This document shows positions 1 through 8,035 of a stretch of 64,000 bases of DNA, piece by piece. This stretch comes from Schlegelella_A sp963778525. GTDB taxonomy: Bacteria; Pseudomonadota; Gammaproteobacteria; Burkholderiales; Burkholderiaceae_C. The DNA is taken from positions 186,001 to 250,000 of the forward strand of contig CAVZUJ010000001.1 of the NCBI GenBank assembly GCA_963778525.1, written 5' to 3'. The notes under the pieces were generated by a model. That model saw only the letters and a program-made list of their open reading frames with translations. It was not told the DNA's origin and did no database searches. The position numbers and the translations under genes were made by a program. Each line of letters opens with the position of its first letter. Position 1 is the stretch's first letter.

Positions 1-948
1 CTTCGGCACCGGCGTGGACATGAACGAGCCCTTGATGCGGCCGCGGCGGCTTCAACAACTCGTAGCCGCTCGGTCGTCATCTCGCCCAGGCGAGGCCCGA
101 TCGCCAGCACCAGATCGGCGGCGTCGATGCGGGCAGCGAGCTTCGGATTGATCCCGATGCCGACGTCGCCGGCGTAGTTCGGATGGCGGTTGTCGAACAC
201 GTCCTGGAAACGGAAGGCGCAACCCACCGGGCAGATGCCAGCGCTCGGCAAAGCGCTCGAGGTCGGCGCAGGCCGCGGCGCTCCAGCCGCTGCCGCCGGC
301 GATGACGAACGGCTGCTTCGCGCCGGCCAGGAGCGTGCGCAACTGCGACATCGCCGTCGGCGACGGCGCGGCAAGTGCCGGCTCGGCACGCGGCAGGACC
401 GGTGCTGCCGTCATCGCCCGCAGCATGTCTTCCGGCAGCGCCAGCACGACCGGCCCGGGCCTTCCTTGCAGGGCAGTATGGAAGGCGCGCGCCACGTACT
501 CGGGCAGGCGATCGGCGTCCTGCACCTCGGCCACCCACTTCGCGAAGCCGAGCGTGCCGGGGCCGAACATCTGTCGGTAGTCGACTTCCTGGAAGGCCTC
601 GCGGTCACGCTGCTCGCTCGCCACCTGGCCGATGAAGACGATCATCGGCGTCGAATCCTGGAACGCCGTGTGCAGGCCGATCGCGACGTTGCTGGCGCCC
701 GGCCCGCGCGTGACGAAGCAGATGCCCGGCCGGCCGGTCAGCTTGCCCTGCGCTTCGGCCATGTAGCCGGCGCCGCCCTCGTGCCGGCAGGCGATGAAGC
801 GGATGCGGTCGCGATGTTCGTAGAAGCCGTCGAGCGCTGCCAGATAGCTCTCGCCCGGCACGCCGAAGGCCGTATGGATGCCCTGCGCGATCAGGGCCTC
901 GACGAGCGCATGGCCGGCGGAGCGGGACGAAGCGTTGGCAGCGGTCAT
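1..948 (-). pseudogene. Thiamine-diphosphate-dependent enzyme (acetolactate synthase-like), partial, two frameshifts
   Basis: This is the N-terminal and middle part of a thiamine-diphosphate (ThDP) enzyme of the acetolactate synthase/benzoylformate decarboxylase superfamily; the 3' end lies beyond the window edge. The N-terminal Pyr domain is clear: GVPGES near residue 29, the ThDP-activating glutamate in RHEGG (E57), and FVTRGPGASN near residue 78. A central domain with FVIAGGSGW follows near residue 214. The frame breaks at about 229-231, where one extra base sits in a G run after WHLP, and again near 71. Restoring both gives continuous family sequence (VGCAFRFQDVFDN, then GPRLGEMTT, then SGYELLKPPRPH). 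The gene diverges from the TetR gene across a palindromic operator, so it is probably controlled with the catabolic cluster. The substrate cannot be predicted. The indels may be sequencing errors. Confidence 0.8.
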
Positions 949-1033
949 GAGGGCTCGATGGGGTCTGGCAGGAGTGTGCCCTGCGCGCTTGCCGCAGGCG
1001 CGATCCAGGCCTCAGGGTTCGTCCGGATTCTGC

Positions 1034-1053
1034 AATTCACCATTTGGTGAATT
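1034..1053. promoter_or_regulatory. Palindromic operator, probably bound by the adjacent TetR regulator
   Basis: AATTCACCATTTGGTGAATT is a perfect 9-bp inverted repeat around a 2-bp TT centre. It lies 10 bases before the TetR GTG start and about 85 bases before the divergent ThDP-enzyme start. Size and position fit a TetR-family operator controlling both directions; binding by this regulator is inferred. Confidence 0.75.
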
Positions 1054-1062
1054 ATCGGGATC

Positions 1063-1713
1063 GTGACCGCCAGAACCGCCGCTGTCCTCGAATTCCGCTC
1101 GCGCGACGCCGATCGCACGCAGCAGGAAATCCTGCGCGCCGCGATGAGCGAGTTCGCCGATCACGGCTTCGGCGGCGCCCGCATCGATGCCATCGCCGAG
1201 CGCGCCGGCGTCAACAAGAAGCTCATCTACTACTACTTCGAAGGCAAGGACGAGCTCTTCCTGGCCGTGCTCGAGCAGACCTACGCCGACATCCGCGCCG
1301 CCGAGCGCGAGCTGCATCTCGAGGCGAGCCCGCCGCTGGCGGCGATCGAGAGCCTCGTCGCGTTCACCTGGCGGCACTACCTCGCGCACCCGGAATTCCT
1401 GGCCCTGCTCAACAGCGAGAACATGCTGCGCGCCGGCCACTTGAAGAGGTCCAGACGCATCCGGCAGATGAACTCGCCGCTGATCGACGTGCTCGCCGAA
1501 GTGCTGGCACGCGGTGAGAAAAGCGGCGAGCTGCGGCGCGGCGTCGATCCGATGCAGCTCTACATCTCGATCGCCGGGCTCGCCTACTTCTATCTCTCGA
1601 ACAAGCACACGCTGGGCGCGATCTTCGGCCAGGACCTGATGCACGGCGACGCACTCGAGCAGCGCCTCGCCCACATGACCGCCGTGGTGACGAGCTTCGT
1701 CAAGGCCGCCTGA
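1063..1713 (+). CDS. TetR/AcrR family transcriptional regulator
   Basis: A 216-residue TetR-type repressor. The N-terminal DNA-binding domain (about residues 18-65) has the typical pattern: TQQEILRAAMSEFADHGF, then IDAIAERAGVNKKLIYYYFEGKDELF, where the HTH recognition helix ends in the YYYF motif. The remaining roughly 150 residues form the helical ligand-binding domain. The GTG start at 1063 is chosen because the domain begins soon after it and the operator lies just upstream. It sits 3 bases before the PhyH-type oxygenase gene and so probably starts the operon that also carries the Tct transporter. Its inducer is presumably the transported substrate or a product of it. Confidence 0.88.
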   Translation: MTARTAAVLEFRSRDADRTQQEILRAAMSEFADHGFGGARIDAIAERAGVNKKLIYYYFEGKDELFLAVLEQTYADIRAAERELHLEASPPLAAIESLVAFTWRHYLAHPEFLALLNSENMLRAGHLKRSRRIRQMNSPLIDVLAEVLARGEKSGELRRGVDPMQLYISIAGLAYFYLSNKHTLGAIFGQDLMHGDALEQRLAHMTAVVTSFVKAA

Positions 1714-1716
1714 GCG

Positions 1717-2454
1717 ATGGACGCCATCGACCTCGCCTTCTATCGCCACCAGGGCCACCTGACGGTCAACGGCATCTTCGGCAGCGACGAGATGGACGCC
1801 GTGGTGCGCGACATCGAGCAATGGGGCGAGGCCTTTCTCTCCGAGCTGCCGCAAGGCCAGCGCGCCTGGTATCTCGACGGCGGCGTGAAGGCGCGCGCCG
1901 TGCTGCGCAAGCTCGACAACCCGCACGCGCATCGCGACGCGGTGCGGGCGCTGGCGCGCGACCCGCGCCTGGTTGGCCACGTGGAGTCGGTGCTAGGCGC
2001 CGGCGTCTCGGTCTACTTCAGCCAGATCTTCTTCAAGCCGCCCGAAGGCGGCGGTCCGAAGCCGGCACACCAGGACAACTTCTACTTCGGGCCGACCGAC
2101 ATCGAAGGCATCGTCACCGCCTGGATCGCCCTCGACGACGCGACGCTCGAGAACGGCTGCCTCTACTTCGGCGACGGCACGAATCTCGGCCCGGTCTATC
2201 CGCACTTCGCACCCGAAGGCGAGCCCTTCAACCTGCAGATCCCGGCCAGCGTCCTCGACAAGCAGCCGATGGCGCCGGCCCCGGTGCGCAAGGGCGGCGT
2301 CAGCTTTCATCACGGCAACACCTTTCACCAGTCGGGCCCGAACCACAGCACGCGCTGGCGCCGCGCCTGCGCGTTGCACTACGTGCGCAACGGCGTGGAG
2401 TTCGCGACACCGGCGCTGCCCTACGACACCGCGCTCAAGCTCAAGGTCACCTGA
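1717..2454 (+). CDS. Phytanoyl-CoA dioxygenase (PhyH) family protein
   Basis: A 245-residue Fe(II)/2-oxoglutarate-dependent oxygenase of the PhyH family. The metal triad is visible as the HxD motif in PAHQDNFYFG (H118, D120) and the distal histidine in NTFHQSGPNHS (H204), followed by arginines near residue 213-216 that would bind 2-oxoglutarate. The length is usual for small bacterial PhyH proteins. It begins 3 bases after the TetR gene and lies 37 bases before the solute-binding protein gene, so it is most likely co-transcribed with the transporter. PhyH enzymes hydroxylate an unactivated carbon of carboxylates, CoA esters or other small molecules; the substrate here is unknown. Confidence 0.85.
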   Translation: MDAIDLAFYRHQGHLTVNGIFGSDEMDAVVRDIEQWGEAFLSELPQGQRAWYLDGGVKARAVLRKLDNPHAHRDAVRALARDPRLVGHVESVLGAGVSVYFSQIFFKPPEGGGPKPAHQDNFYFGPTDIEGIVTAWIALDDATLENGCLYFGDGTNLGPVYPHFAPEGEPFNLQIPASVLDKQPMAPAPVRKGGVSFHHGNTFHQSGPNHSTRWRRACALHYVRNGVEFATPALPYDTALKLKVT

Positions 2455-2491
2455 CCCTCGCCTCTCGATCCCAGATCACTTCGGAGACACC

Positions 2492-3502
2492 ATGACCTCA
2501 ACCCGTTCGACGGTTCGCACCCTTCTCCTCGGCGGCGCGCTCGCCGCCAGCGCCTGCACCGCCTTCGCGCAATGGAAGCCGACGCATCCGATCAACCTCA
2601 TCGTGCCCTGGGCCGCCGGCGGCTCGACCGACCAGGTCACGCGCGTCACCGCCGCGGAGATGGAAAAGGCGCTCGGCCAGACCATCGTCATCGTCAACCA
2701 GCCGGGGGCCTCGGGCGCCATCGGCACGCGCAGCGCACTCGAAGCGGCGAAAGACGGCTACACCTGGACGGCCGGCGCGGCACAGGATCTCGGCACCTAC
2801 GAGACGCTCGGCTCGCTGAAGACGCGCCTCTCGGACTGGAACCTCTTTCTCAGCGTCGCCAACATCCAGGTCATCGGTGTCAATCCGAAGACGCCGTACC
2901 AGAACGCGAAACAACTGCTCGATGCGATGAAGGCCGAGCCGGGCAAGATTTCGGTGGCCACCGCCGGCGTCACCTCGGCCGGACACAACGCCATGGACCT
3001 CATCGCCAAGGCCACCGGCGTCAAATACAAGGACGTGAGCTACGACGGCGGCAATCCGGCGGTGGTGGCCGCGGTGGCCGGCGAGGCCGACCTGACGACG
3101 CAGCTTGCCGTCGAACAGGCCGACATGATCCGCGGCAAGCGCCTGCGCCCTCTTGCCACCGTGAGCGACAAGCCGCTCGAGCTCGAAGGCTACGGCACGA
3201 TCCCGCCGCTCTCCGACACCTTGCCCGGGTTCTCGGCGCCGGCCAACTACTTCGGCATCTTCATTCCGAAGGGCGTGCCGGATGAGGTGGTGAAGACGGT
3301 CGAGAAGATCTGGGCCGACAACATCAGCAAGAGCGAGGCGCTGAAGAAATACGCCGCCAGCCGCGGCGCCCTCTTCGCACCGTCATACGGCGAGGCCGCG
3401 CAGAAGGCCGTCTATCCGGCGGTGCAGGCGAATGCCTGGATGCTCTTCGACAGCGGCAAGGCGAAGGTGTCGCCCGACACCGTCGGCATCGCCAAGCCCT
3501 GA
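2492..3502 (+). CDS. tctC: Bug-family (TctC) substrate-binding protein of a tripartite tricarboxylate transporter
   Basis: A 336-residue periplasmic binding protein. It has a Sec signal peptide: RSTVR, a hydrophobic stretch, and a likely cleavage after AFA near residue 26. The mature part opens with the Bug signature PINLIVPWAAGGSTDQVTR, and PGASGAIGTR follows near residue 70; both belong to the carboxylate-binding loops of the family. It should capture a small carboxylate or related molecule in the periplasm and pass it to the TctB/TctA membrane complex encoded immediately downstream. Bug proteins are strongly expanded in Burkholderiales. The ligand cannot be read from the sequence; the neighbouring sugar-type enzymes suggest a sugar acid or similar polyhydroxylated carboxylate. 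Confidence 0.9.
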   Translation: MTSTRSTVRTLLLGGALAASACTAFAQWKPTHPINLIVPWAAGGSTDQVTRVTAAEMEKALGQTIVIVNQPGASGAIGTRSALEAAKDGYTWTAGAAQDLGTYETLGSLKTRLSDWNLFLSVANIQVIGVNPKTPYQNAKQLLDAMKAEPGKISVATAGVTSAGHNAMDLIAKATGVKYKDVSYDGGNPAVVAAVAGEADLTTQLAVEQADMIRGKRLRPLATVSDKPLELEGYGTIPPLSDTLPGFSAPANYFGIFIPKGVPDEVVKTVEKIWADNISKSEALKKYAASRGALFAPSYGEAAQKAVYPAVQANAWMLFDSGKAKVSPDTVGIAKP

Positions 3503-3523
3503 GGCACTTCGGGTGACGCGCGC

Positions 3524-4072
3524 GTGAACCACGACGCCGAGGCCGAGCTCTCGCCCGCCGCAGCGCGACTCGCTGCCCGCGCCGAGCTCAGGCAATCGCT
3601 CGGCTGGGCCGTGCTCGGCGCCGCGATCCTGATCGCCTCGCTGCGCATGGACCGCCTGGAAAGCCAGGGTATCGATCCGCACACCGTGCCGGGGCTGTTG
3701 CCGGGGCTGCTGGGCATCGTGATGCTGCTGCTGGCCGGGCTGCTGGCGCTGCGCAGCTGGCGGCGCGGCGCGCTCGCCGCCGATCTCACGCAGGCGCCCG
3801 CCTTCGATGCGCCCACGGCGCGCCGGATCGCGCTGGTGCTGGCGCTCTGCCTCGTCTTCGGCGTCGTGCTGGTCGGCCACGGCCTGCCGTTCTGGGCGGC
3901 CGCAGCGCTCTTCGTGAGCGTGGCCATCATGAGCCTGCAGGCACCGCTGCGGCGAGCCGCGGGCCGAAGCCTTGGCCTGCGCGATGTCGCCATCGCCATC
4001 GTCATCGGCCTGGGTGCCGGCGGCGCGATCACGCTGGTCTTCCAGCAGATCTTTCTCGTGCGCCTGCCGTAG
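3524..4072 (+). CDS. tctB: TctB family small membrane subunit of the tripartite tricarboxylate transporter
   Basis: A 182-residue integral membrane protein with four to five hydrophobic segments (about residues 26-45, 60-85, 100-125, 125-145 and 155-180), as expected for TctB. It starts with GTG at 3524, 21 bases after the binding-protein gene, and is followed by tctA. TctB is the poorly conserved small subunit, so the identification depends on size, topology and position between tctC and tctA. It is needed with TctA for sodium- or proton-coupled uptake of the Bug ligand. Confidence 0.82.
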   Translation: MNHDAEAELSPAAARLAARAELRQSLGWAVLGAAILIASLRMDRLESQGIDPHTVPGLLPGLLGIVMLLLAGLLALRSWRRGALAADLTQAPAFDAPTARRIALVLALCLVFGVVLVGHGLPFWAAAALFVSVAIMSLQAPLRRAAGRSLGLRDVAIAIVIGLGAGGAITLVFQQIFLVRLP

Positions 4073-4088
4073 GAAGAGCGCGTTCACC

Positions 4089-5642
4089 ATGCTTGCCGGT
4101 CTTGCCGATCTCGGCCACGCCTACCTCGGCTTTCTCAACGTCACGTCGATCGTCTACGGGCTCGGCGGGGCGCTGCTCGGCATCATCGTCGGCTGCCTGC
4201 CGGGGCTCTCGGCCACGCTCTGCATTGCGCTGTTGACGACGCTCACGATCAAGCTGCCGGCCAACGACGCGATCCTCATCCTGATCTGCTCCTACGTCGG
4301 CACGCTCTACGGCGGCTCGCGCACGGCGATCCTGCTCAACATCCCCGGCACCGCGGCCAACGCGGCCTCGTGCGCCGACGGCTATGCGCTCGCCTTGCGA
4401 GGCGAAGCCGGCCGCGCCATCGGCATCGCGACCTCGGGTGCGTTCATGGGCACGCTCTTCGGCGTCCTCTGCCTCGCCGCCTTCACGCCGGTGCTCGCCG
4501 AAGTGGCGCTTTCCTTCGGGGCCTACGAGTTCTTCTGGCTGGCGCTCTTCGGTGTCGCGATGTCGGGCACCATCGTCGGCAACGATCCATTGAAGGGCTG
4601 GCTGATCGGCACGCTCGGCCTCTTCGTGGCGCAGATCGGCCAGGAAGGCCTGTATGCCTACAACCGGTTCACCTTCGGCTGGAACCAGCTCGAAGGCGGC
4701 ATCTCGTTGATCCCGGCCCTGGTGGGCGCCTTCGGCTTCGCCGAGGTGCTGACCACGCTCGCCGAGCCCACCGAGCGCAAGCTGGTCGAGTTGAAGGACT
4801 CCGTGCTGCCGCGCTTTCGCGAGGTGGCGCAGTACTGGCGCACCGTGCTGCGCTCCGGCGTGATCGGCGTGCTCACCGGCCTGATGCCCGGCGTCGGCGA
4901 GGATTCCGGCGCCTGGATGTCGTACGCCGCGGCGAAGGCCTCGAGCCGCGAGAAGGAGAAGTTCGGCAAGGGCTCGATCGATGGCCTGATGGCGGCCGAG
5001 ACCGGCGACATGGCCTCGATCCCGGGTCACATCATCCCGGCGCTCGCCCTCGGCATTCCCGGCTCGGCGCCTTCGGCGGTGCTGCTCGCGGCGATGATCA
5101 TCCACGGCATCCAGCCCGGGCCGATGATGATGATCCAGCATCCGCAGTTCATCTACGAGGTCGTGGCGATGACCTCGCTGGCGACGATCAGCATCCTGAT
5201 CTTCGGCCTCTTCCTGGTGAAGCCGTTGCTGCTCGTGCTGCGCATCAAGCGCACGGTGCTGATGCCGATCATCTTTTTGCTTTGCACCGTCGGCGCCTTC
5301 GCCAGCGCCTCGCGCCTGTTCGACATCTACTGCATGCTCGCCATCGGGATCGGCGCCTTCTTCCTGCGCCGACGCGGCTACCAGATGGCGCCCTTCGTGC
5401 TCGGCCTGGTCCTCGGAGGCCTGCTCGACAAGAGCTTGCGGCGTGGCCTGGTGCTCTCGGACGGCAGCCTCCTGCCCTTCTTCACGCGCCCGATCTCGGC
5501 CGCCTTTGCCACGGTCGTGATCTTCACCCTCCTGCTCTACGTGCCGCCCTTCAAGGCCGCGGTGCAGCGGGTCACCGGCGGTGCCGGCGCGCTCCTGCGC
5601 TCGGCCTTCCGGCGCCGGCCGGACAACCAGGACGCTGCATGA
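4089..5642 (+). CDS. tctA: TctA family large permease subunit of the tripartite tricarboxylate transporter
   Basis: A 517-residue permease with about 11-12 membrane segments. TctA hallmarks are visible: GIIVGCLPGLSATLCIALL near residue 30, YGGSRTAILLNIPGTAANAA near residue 75, and a second, internally repeated motif GLMPGVGEDSGAW, then AETGDMASIPGHIIPALALGIPGSAPSAVLLAAM. The ATG at 4089 is preferred over an upstream in-frame ATG at 3972 because the family begins close to LADLGHAYLGFLNV and the longer version would run through tctB. The stop overlaps the next gene start (ATGA), showing translational coupling to the isomerase. Confidence 0.93.
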   Translation: MLAGLADLGHAYLGFLNVTSIVYGLGGALLGIIVGCLPGLSATLCIALLTTLTIKLPANDAILILICSYVGTLYGGSRTAILLNIPGTAANAASCADGYALALRGEAGRAIGIATSGAFMGTLFGVLCLAAFTPVLAEVALSFGAYEFFWLALFGVAMSGTIVGNDPLKGWLIGTLGLFVAQIGQEGLYAYNRFTFGWNQLEGGISLIPALVGAFGFAEVLTTLAEPTERKLVELKDSVLPRFREVAQYWRTVLRSGVIGVLTGLMPGVGEDSGAWMSYAAAKASSREKEKFGKGSIDGLMAAETGDMASIPGHIIPALALGIPGSAPSAVLLAAMIIHGIQPGPMMMIQHPQFIYEVVAMTSLATISILIFGLFLVKPLLLVLRIKRTVLMPIIFLLCTVGAFASASRLFDIYCMLAIGIGAFFLRRRGYQMAPFVLGLVLGGLLDKSLRRGLVLSDGSLLPFFTRPISAAFATVVIFTLLLYVPPFKAAVQRVTGGAGALLRSAFRRRPDNQDAA

Positions 5643-6469
5643 AGCTGGCGCTGTGCAACGAGGTCCTCGCCGGACTTCCCCTCGAATCCCAGTGCGAGCT
5701 CGCGGCGAAGCTCGGCTACGACGGCCTCGAGATCGCGCCGTTCACGCTCGCCGAATCGCCGGAGCTCATCGACGCGGAGGAATCGCGCCGGCTGCGGCGC
5801 ATTGTCGAATCATCGGGACTGGTCGTTACCGGGCTGCACTGGCTGCTCGTGAAACCCGCTGGCCTGTCGGTGACCACGCCGGATGCAGCCGTGCGCCGGC
5901 GCACGATCGAGGTCGTGACCCGCCTCGTCGGCCTGTGCGCCGAGCTCGGCGGCAAGGTGCTGGTGCATGGCTCGCCGAAGCAGCGCGAAGTGGCGCCCGG
6001 CGAGACGCACGCCGTGGCCCTCGCCCGCCTGCAGGACTTCCTCGCGGAGGTGGCCGATGTGGCCGCAGCGATGGATGTCGTCTATTGCATCGAGCCGCTG
6101 TCGGCACGCGAGACCTCGGTCATCAACACCGTCGCCGAAGCGGCAGCGCTGGTGCGCGAGATCGATCGCCCCAGCCTGCGCACGATGATCGATTGCAGCG
6201 CCGCCGGACAGAGCGAAGCGCAGTCGGTACCCGAGCTCATCGACACCTGGCTGCCCACCGGCCTGATCGCGCACGTTCAGCTCAACGACCCGAACCGGCG
6301 CGCACCCGGCCAGGGGCAGATGCGCTTCGCACCGATCTTCGCGGCGCTGCAGCGCCACGGCTACGACGGCACCGTCGCGGTCGAGCCGTTCGACTACGTT
6401 CCCGACGGTCCGGGCGCCGCTGCCTTTGCCGCCGGCTATCTGCGCGGCGTGCGGGAGTCGCTCGCATGA
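5639..6469 (+). CDS. Sugar phosphate isomerase/epimerase (AP endonuclease 2-like TIM barrel)
   Basis: A 276-residue protein of the xylose isomerase-like TIM-barrel family. The four metal-binding strands are recognisable: YCIEPL, the TMIDCSAAGQ region, HVQLNDPNRR and VAVEPFDYVPDG, with an opening strand LALCNEVLAG and GYDGLEIAPF. Such proteins isomerise, epimerise or dehydrate sugars, keto-sugars and inositol derivatives using a divalent metal. It overlaps tctA by four bases, so it is part of the transporter operon and probably acts on the imported compound. A second member of the family is encoded at 9246-10112; the two differ clearly in sequence and so probably catalyse different steps. Confidence 0.87.
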   Translation: MKLALCNEVLAGLPLESQCELAAKLGYDGLEIAPFTLAESPELIDAEESRRLRRIVESSGLVVTGLHWLLVKPAGLSVTTPDAAVRRRTIEVVTRLVGLCAELGGKVLVHGSPKQREVAPGETHAVALARLQDFLAEVADVAAAMDVVYCIEPLSARETSVINTVAEAAALVREIDRPSLRTMIDCSAAGQSEAQSVPELIDTWLPTGLIAHVQLNDPNRRAPGQGQMRFAPIFAALQRHGYDGTVAVEPFDYVPDGPGAAAFAAGYLRGVRESLA

Positions 6470-6551
6470 CTCCGCTTCTACTCGGCGGACTTCGAGGACG
6501 AAGCTCTGCGATGGTGGCGTCGAGGGATCGGGGCGACGGTGCGCTCTGTTG

Positions 6552-6785
6552 CGCTCATGTCCCCCGGCGAGAGCCAGGTATGGCTCTCGCCTCCTCCTTT
6601 ACTTCGCTCCACAGAACGCCCCATCGCCCCGATCCTGCACCGAGGCGTCTTGCTTCTATCTCGTGCGAGGTGGCTCGGCCGGGAGCGTCGGGTGGGGGAC
6701 GCAGCGAAGTAAAGGAGGAGACGAGCGCCTTCAGGCGGTCGTCGGGGGACATGAGCGGAGTCCCCCGCCCGATGCTCCCGGCCGC
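6552..6785. repeat. Nested inverted repeats in a 387-base gene-free gap
   Basis: The interval 6470-6856 has no convincing gene. It contains three interlocking inverted repeats. An 18-bp perfect pair lies at 6591-6608 and 6703-6720, a 14-bp perfect pair at 6552-6565 and 6744-6757, and a 25-bp pair with two mismatches at 6676-6700 and 6761-6785. Between the first two pairs each arm carries its own local hairpin: GCGAGAGCCA/TGGCTCTCGC on the left, and GACGAGCGCC/GGCGGTCGTC with one mismatch on the right. The hairpin sequences differ while the structure is kept. No transposase, target duplication or promoter is evident. The layout resembles a dispersed intergenic repeat of the REP/BIME kind, but that is inference. 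Confidence 0.7.
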
Positions 6786-6856
6786 GCGCGCCTCCTCTCG
6801 TATTTCGGCAAATCTCAAGCGTCGCGAGCGACGCGAAACGCAAAGGATCTCCTGAC

Positions 6857-8020
6857 ATGGCCACGCAGCGACTCGGTCTCATCATGCACGGCGTCACCGG
6901 GCGGATGGGCTTGAACCAGCATCTGATCCGCTCGATCTGCGCGATCCGGGCGCAAGGCGGCGTGGCGCTCGCCAACGGCGACCGCGTCATGCCCGAGCCG
7001 ATCCTCATCGGCCGCAACGCCGAGAAGATCGAAGCGCTGGCACGTGCGCACGGCATCGCACGCTGGGGCACCAACCTCGACGCCGCGCTCGCCGATCCGA
7101 ACGACAGCGTCTTCTTCGACGCCGGCACGACGCAGATGCGGCCGCAACTGCTGGCGCAGGCGCTGCGCGCCGGCAAGCACGTGTATTGCGAAAAGCCGAT
7201 CGCCACCAGCCTGCGCGAAGCGATCGAGATCACGCGCGTCGCCGAGCGCTCGGGCCTGAAGCACGGCGCGGTGCAGGACAAGCTCTTCCTGCCCGGACTG
7301 CGCAAGCTCGACATGCTGCGCCGCGCCGGTTTCTTCGGCCGCATGCTGGCGGTGCGCATCGACTTCGGCTACTGGGTCTTCGAAGGCGACCTGCAGCCGA
7401 TCCAGCGGCCGAGCTGGAACTATCGCAAGGAAGACGGGGGCGGCATGATCCTCGACATGATGTGCCACTGGCGCTACGTGCTCGACAACCTGTTCGGCAA
7501 GGTGAAGTCGGTGTCTTGCCTGGGCGTGACGCATATCCCGAAGCGCTGGGACGAAGCCGGCAAGCCCTATCCGGCCACCGCCGACGATGCCGCCTACGCC
7601 ACCTGCGAGCTCGAAGGGCACAACGGCGAGCCGGTCGTGGCGCAACTGACGATGTCGTGGGCGACGCGGGTGCGTCGCGACGATCTCGTCACCTTCACGG
7701 TCGACGGCACCGATGGCTCGGCGGTCGCCGGCCTGAGCTCGTGCCGCGCCCAGTCACGTGTGGCGACGCCGCGGCCGGTCTGGAATCCGGACGAGAAGCA
7801 GACGATGAATTTCTTCGACCAGTGGCAGGAGATCCCCGACAGCCAGGTCTACGAGAACGGCTTCAAGATCCAGTGGGAGCATTTCATCCGCTACGTCGTC
7901 GAGAACGCGCCGTACAAGTGGACGCTCGAAGAAGGTGCCAAGGGCGTGCAGCTGGTCGAAGCCGCGCTGGCTTCATGGGACGCGCGGCGCTGGATCGACG
8001 TGCCGGCGCTCGCGCTCTGA
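6857..8020 (+). CDS. Gfo/Idh/MocA family NAD(P)-dependent oxidoreductase
   Basis: A 387-residue dehydrogenase. The N-terminal Rossmann fold starts with LGLIMHGVTGRMGLNQH. The family signature EKP occurs in HVYCEKPIATS near residue 113, and the second-domain active-site region YRKEDGGGMILDMMCHW near residue 193 has the usual GG..D...H pattern. Relatives oxidise a hydroxyl of sugars, inositols or their acids, or reduce the ketone. The gene follows the inverted-repeat gap and begins an apparent three-gene operon with the DUF993 aldolase-like gene (15-base gap) and a second isomerase. An oxidation that produces a keto-sugar just before isomerisation and C-C cleavage would fit the set. Confidence 0.88.
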   Translation: MATQRLGLIMHGVTGRMGLNQHLIRSICAIRAQGGVALANGDRVMPEPILIGRNAEKIEALARAHGIARWGTNLDAALADPNDSVFFDAGTTQMRPQLLAQALRAGKHVYCEKPIATSLREAIEITRVAERSGLKHGAVQDKLFLPGLRKLDMLRRAGFFGRMLAVRIDFGYWVFEGDLQPIQRPSWNYRKEDGGGMILDMMCHWRYVLDNLFGKVKSVSCLGVTHIPKRWDEAGKPYPATADDAAYATCELEGHNGEPVVAQLTMSWATRVRRDDLVTFTVDGTDGSAVAGLSSCRAQSRVATPRPVWNPDEKQTMNFFDQWQEIPDSQVYENGFKIQWEHFIRYVVENAPYKWTLEEGAKGVQLVEAALASWDARRWIDVPALAL

Positions 8021-8035
8021 GCCGAGGGTCGAACG

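Noticed and set aside
6470..6856. Possible small insertion sequence or MITE in the repeat-rich gap.
   Set aside because: No terminal inverted repeats at the borders, no target-site duplication and no transposase fragment. Better described as an intergenic repeat.
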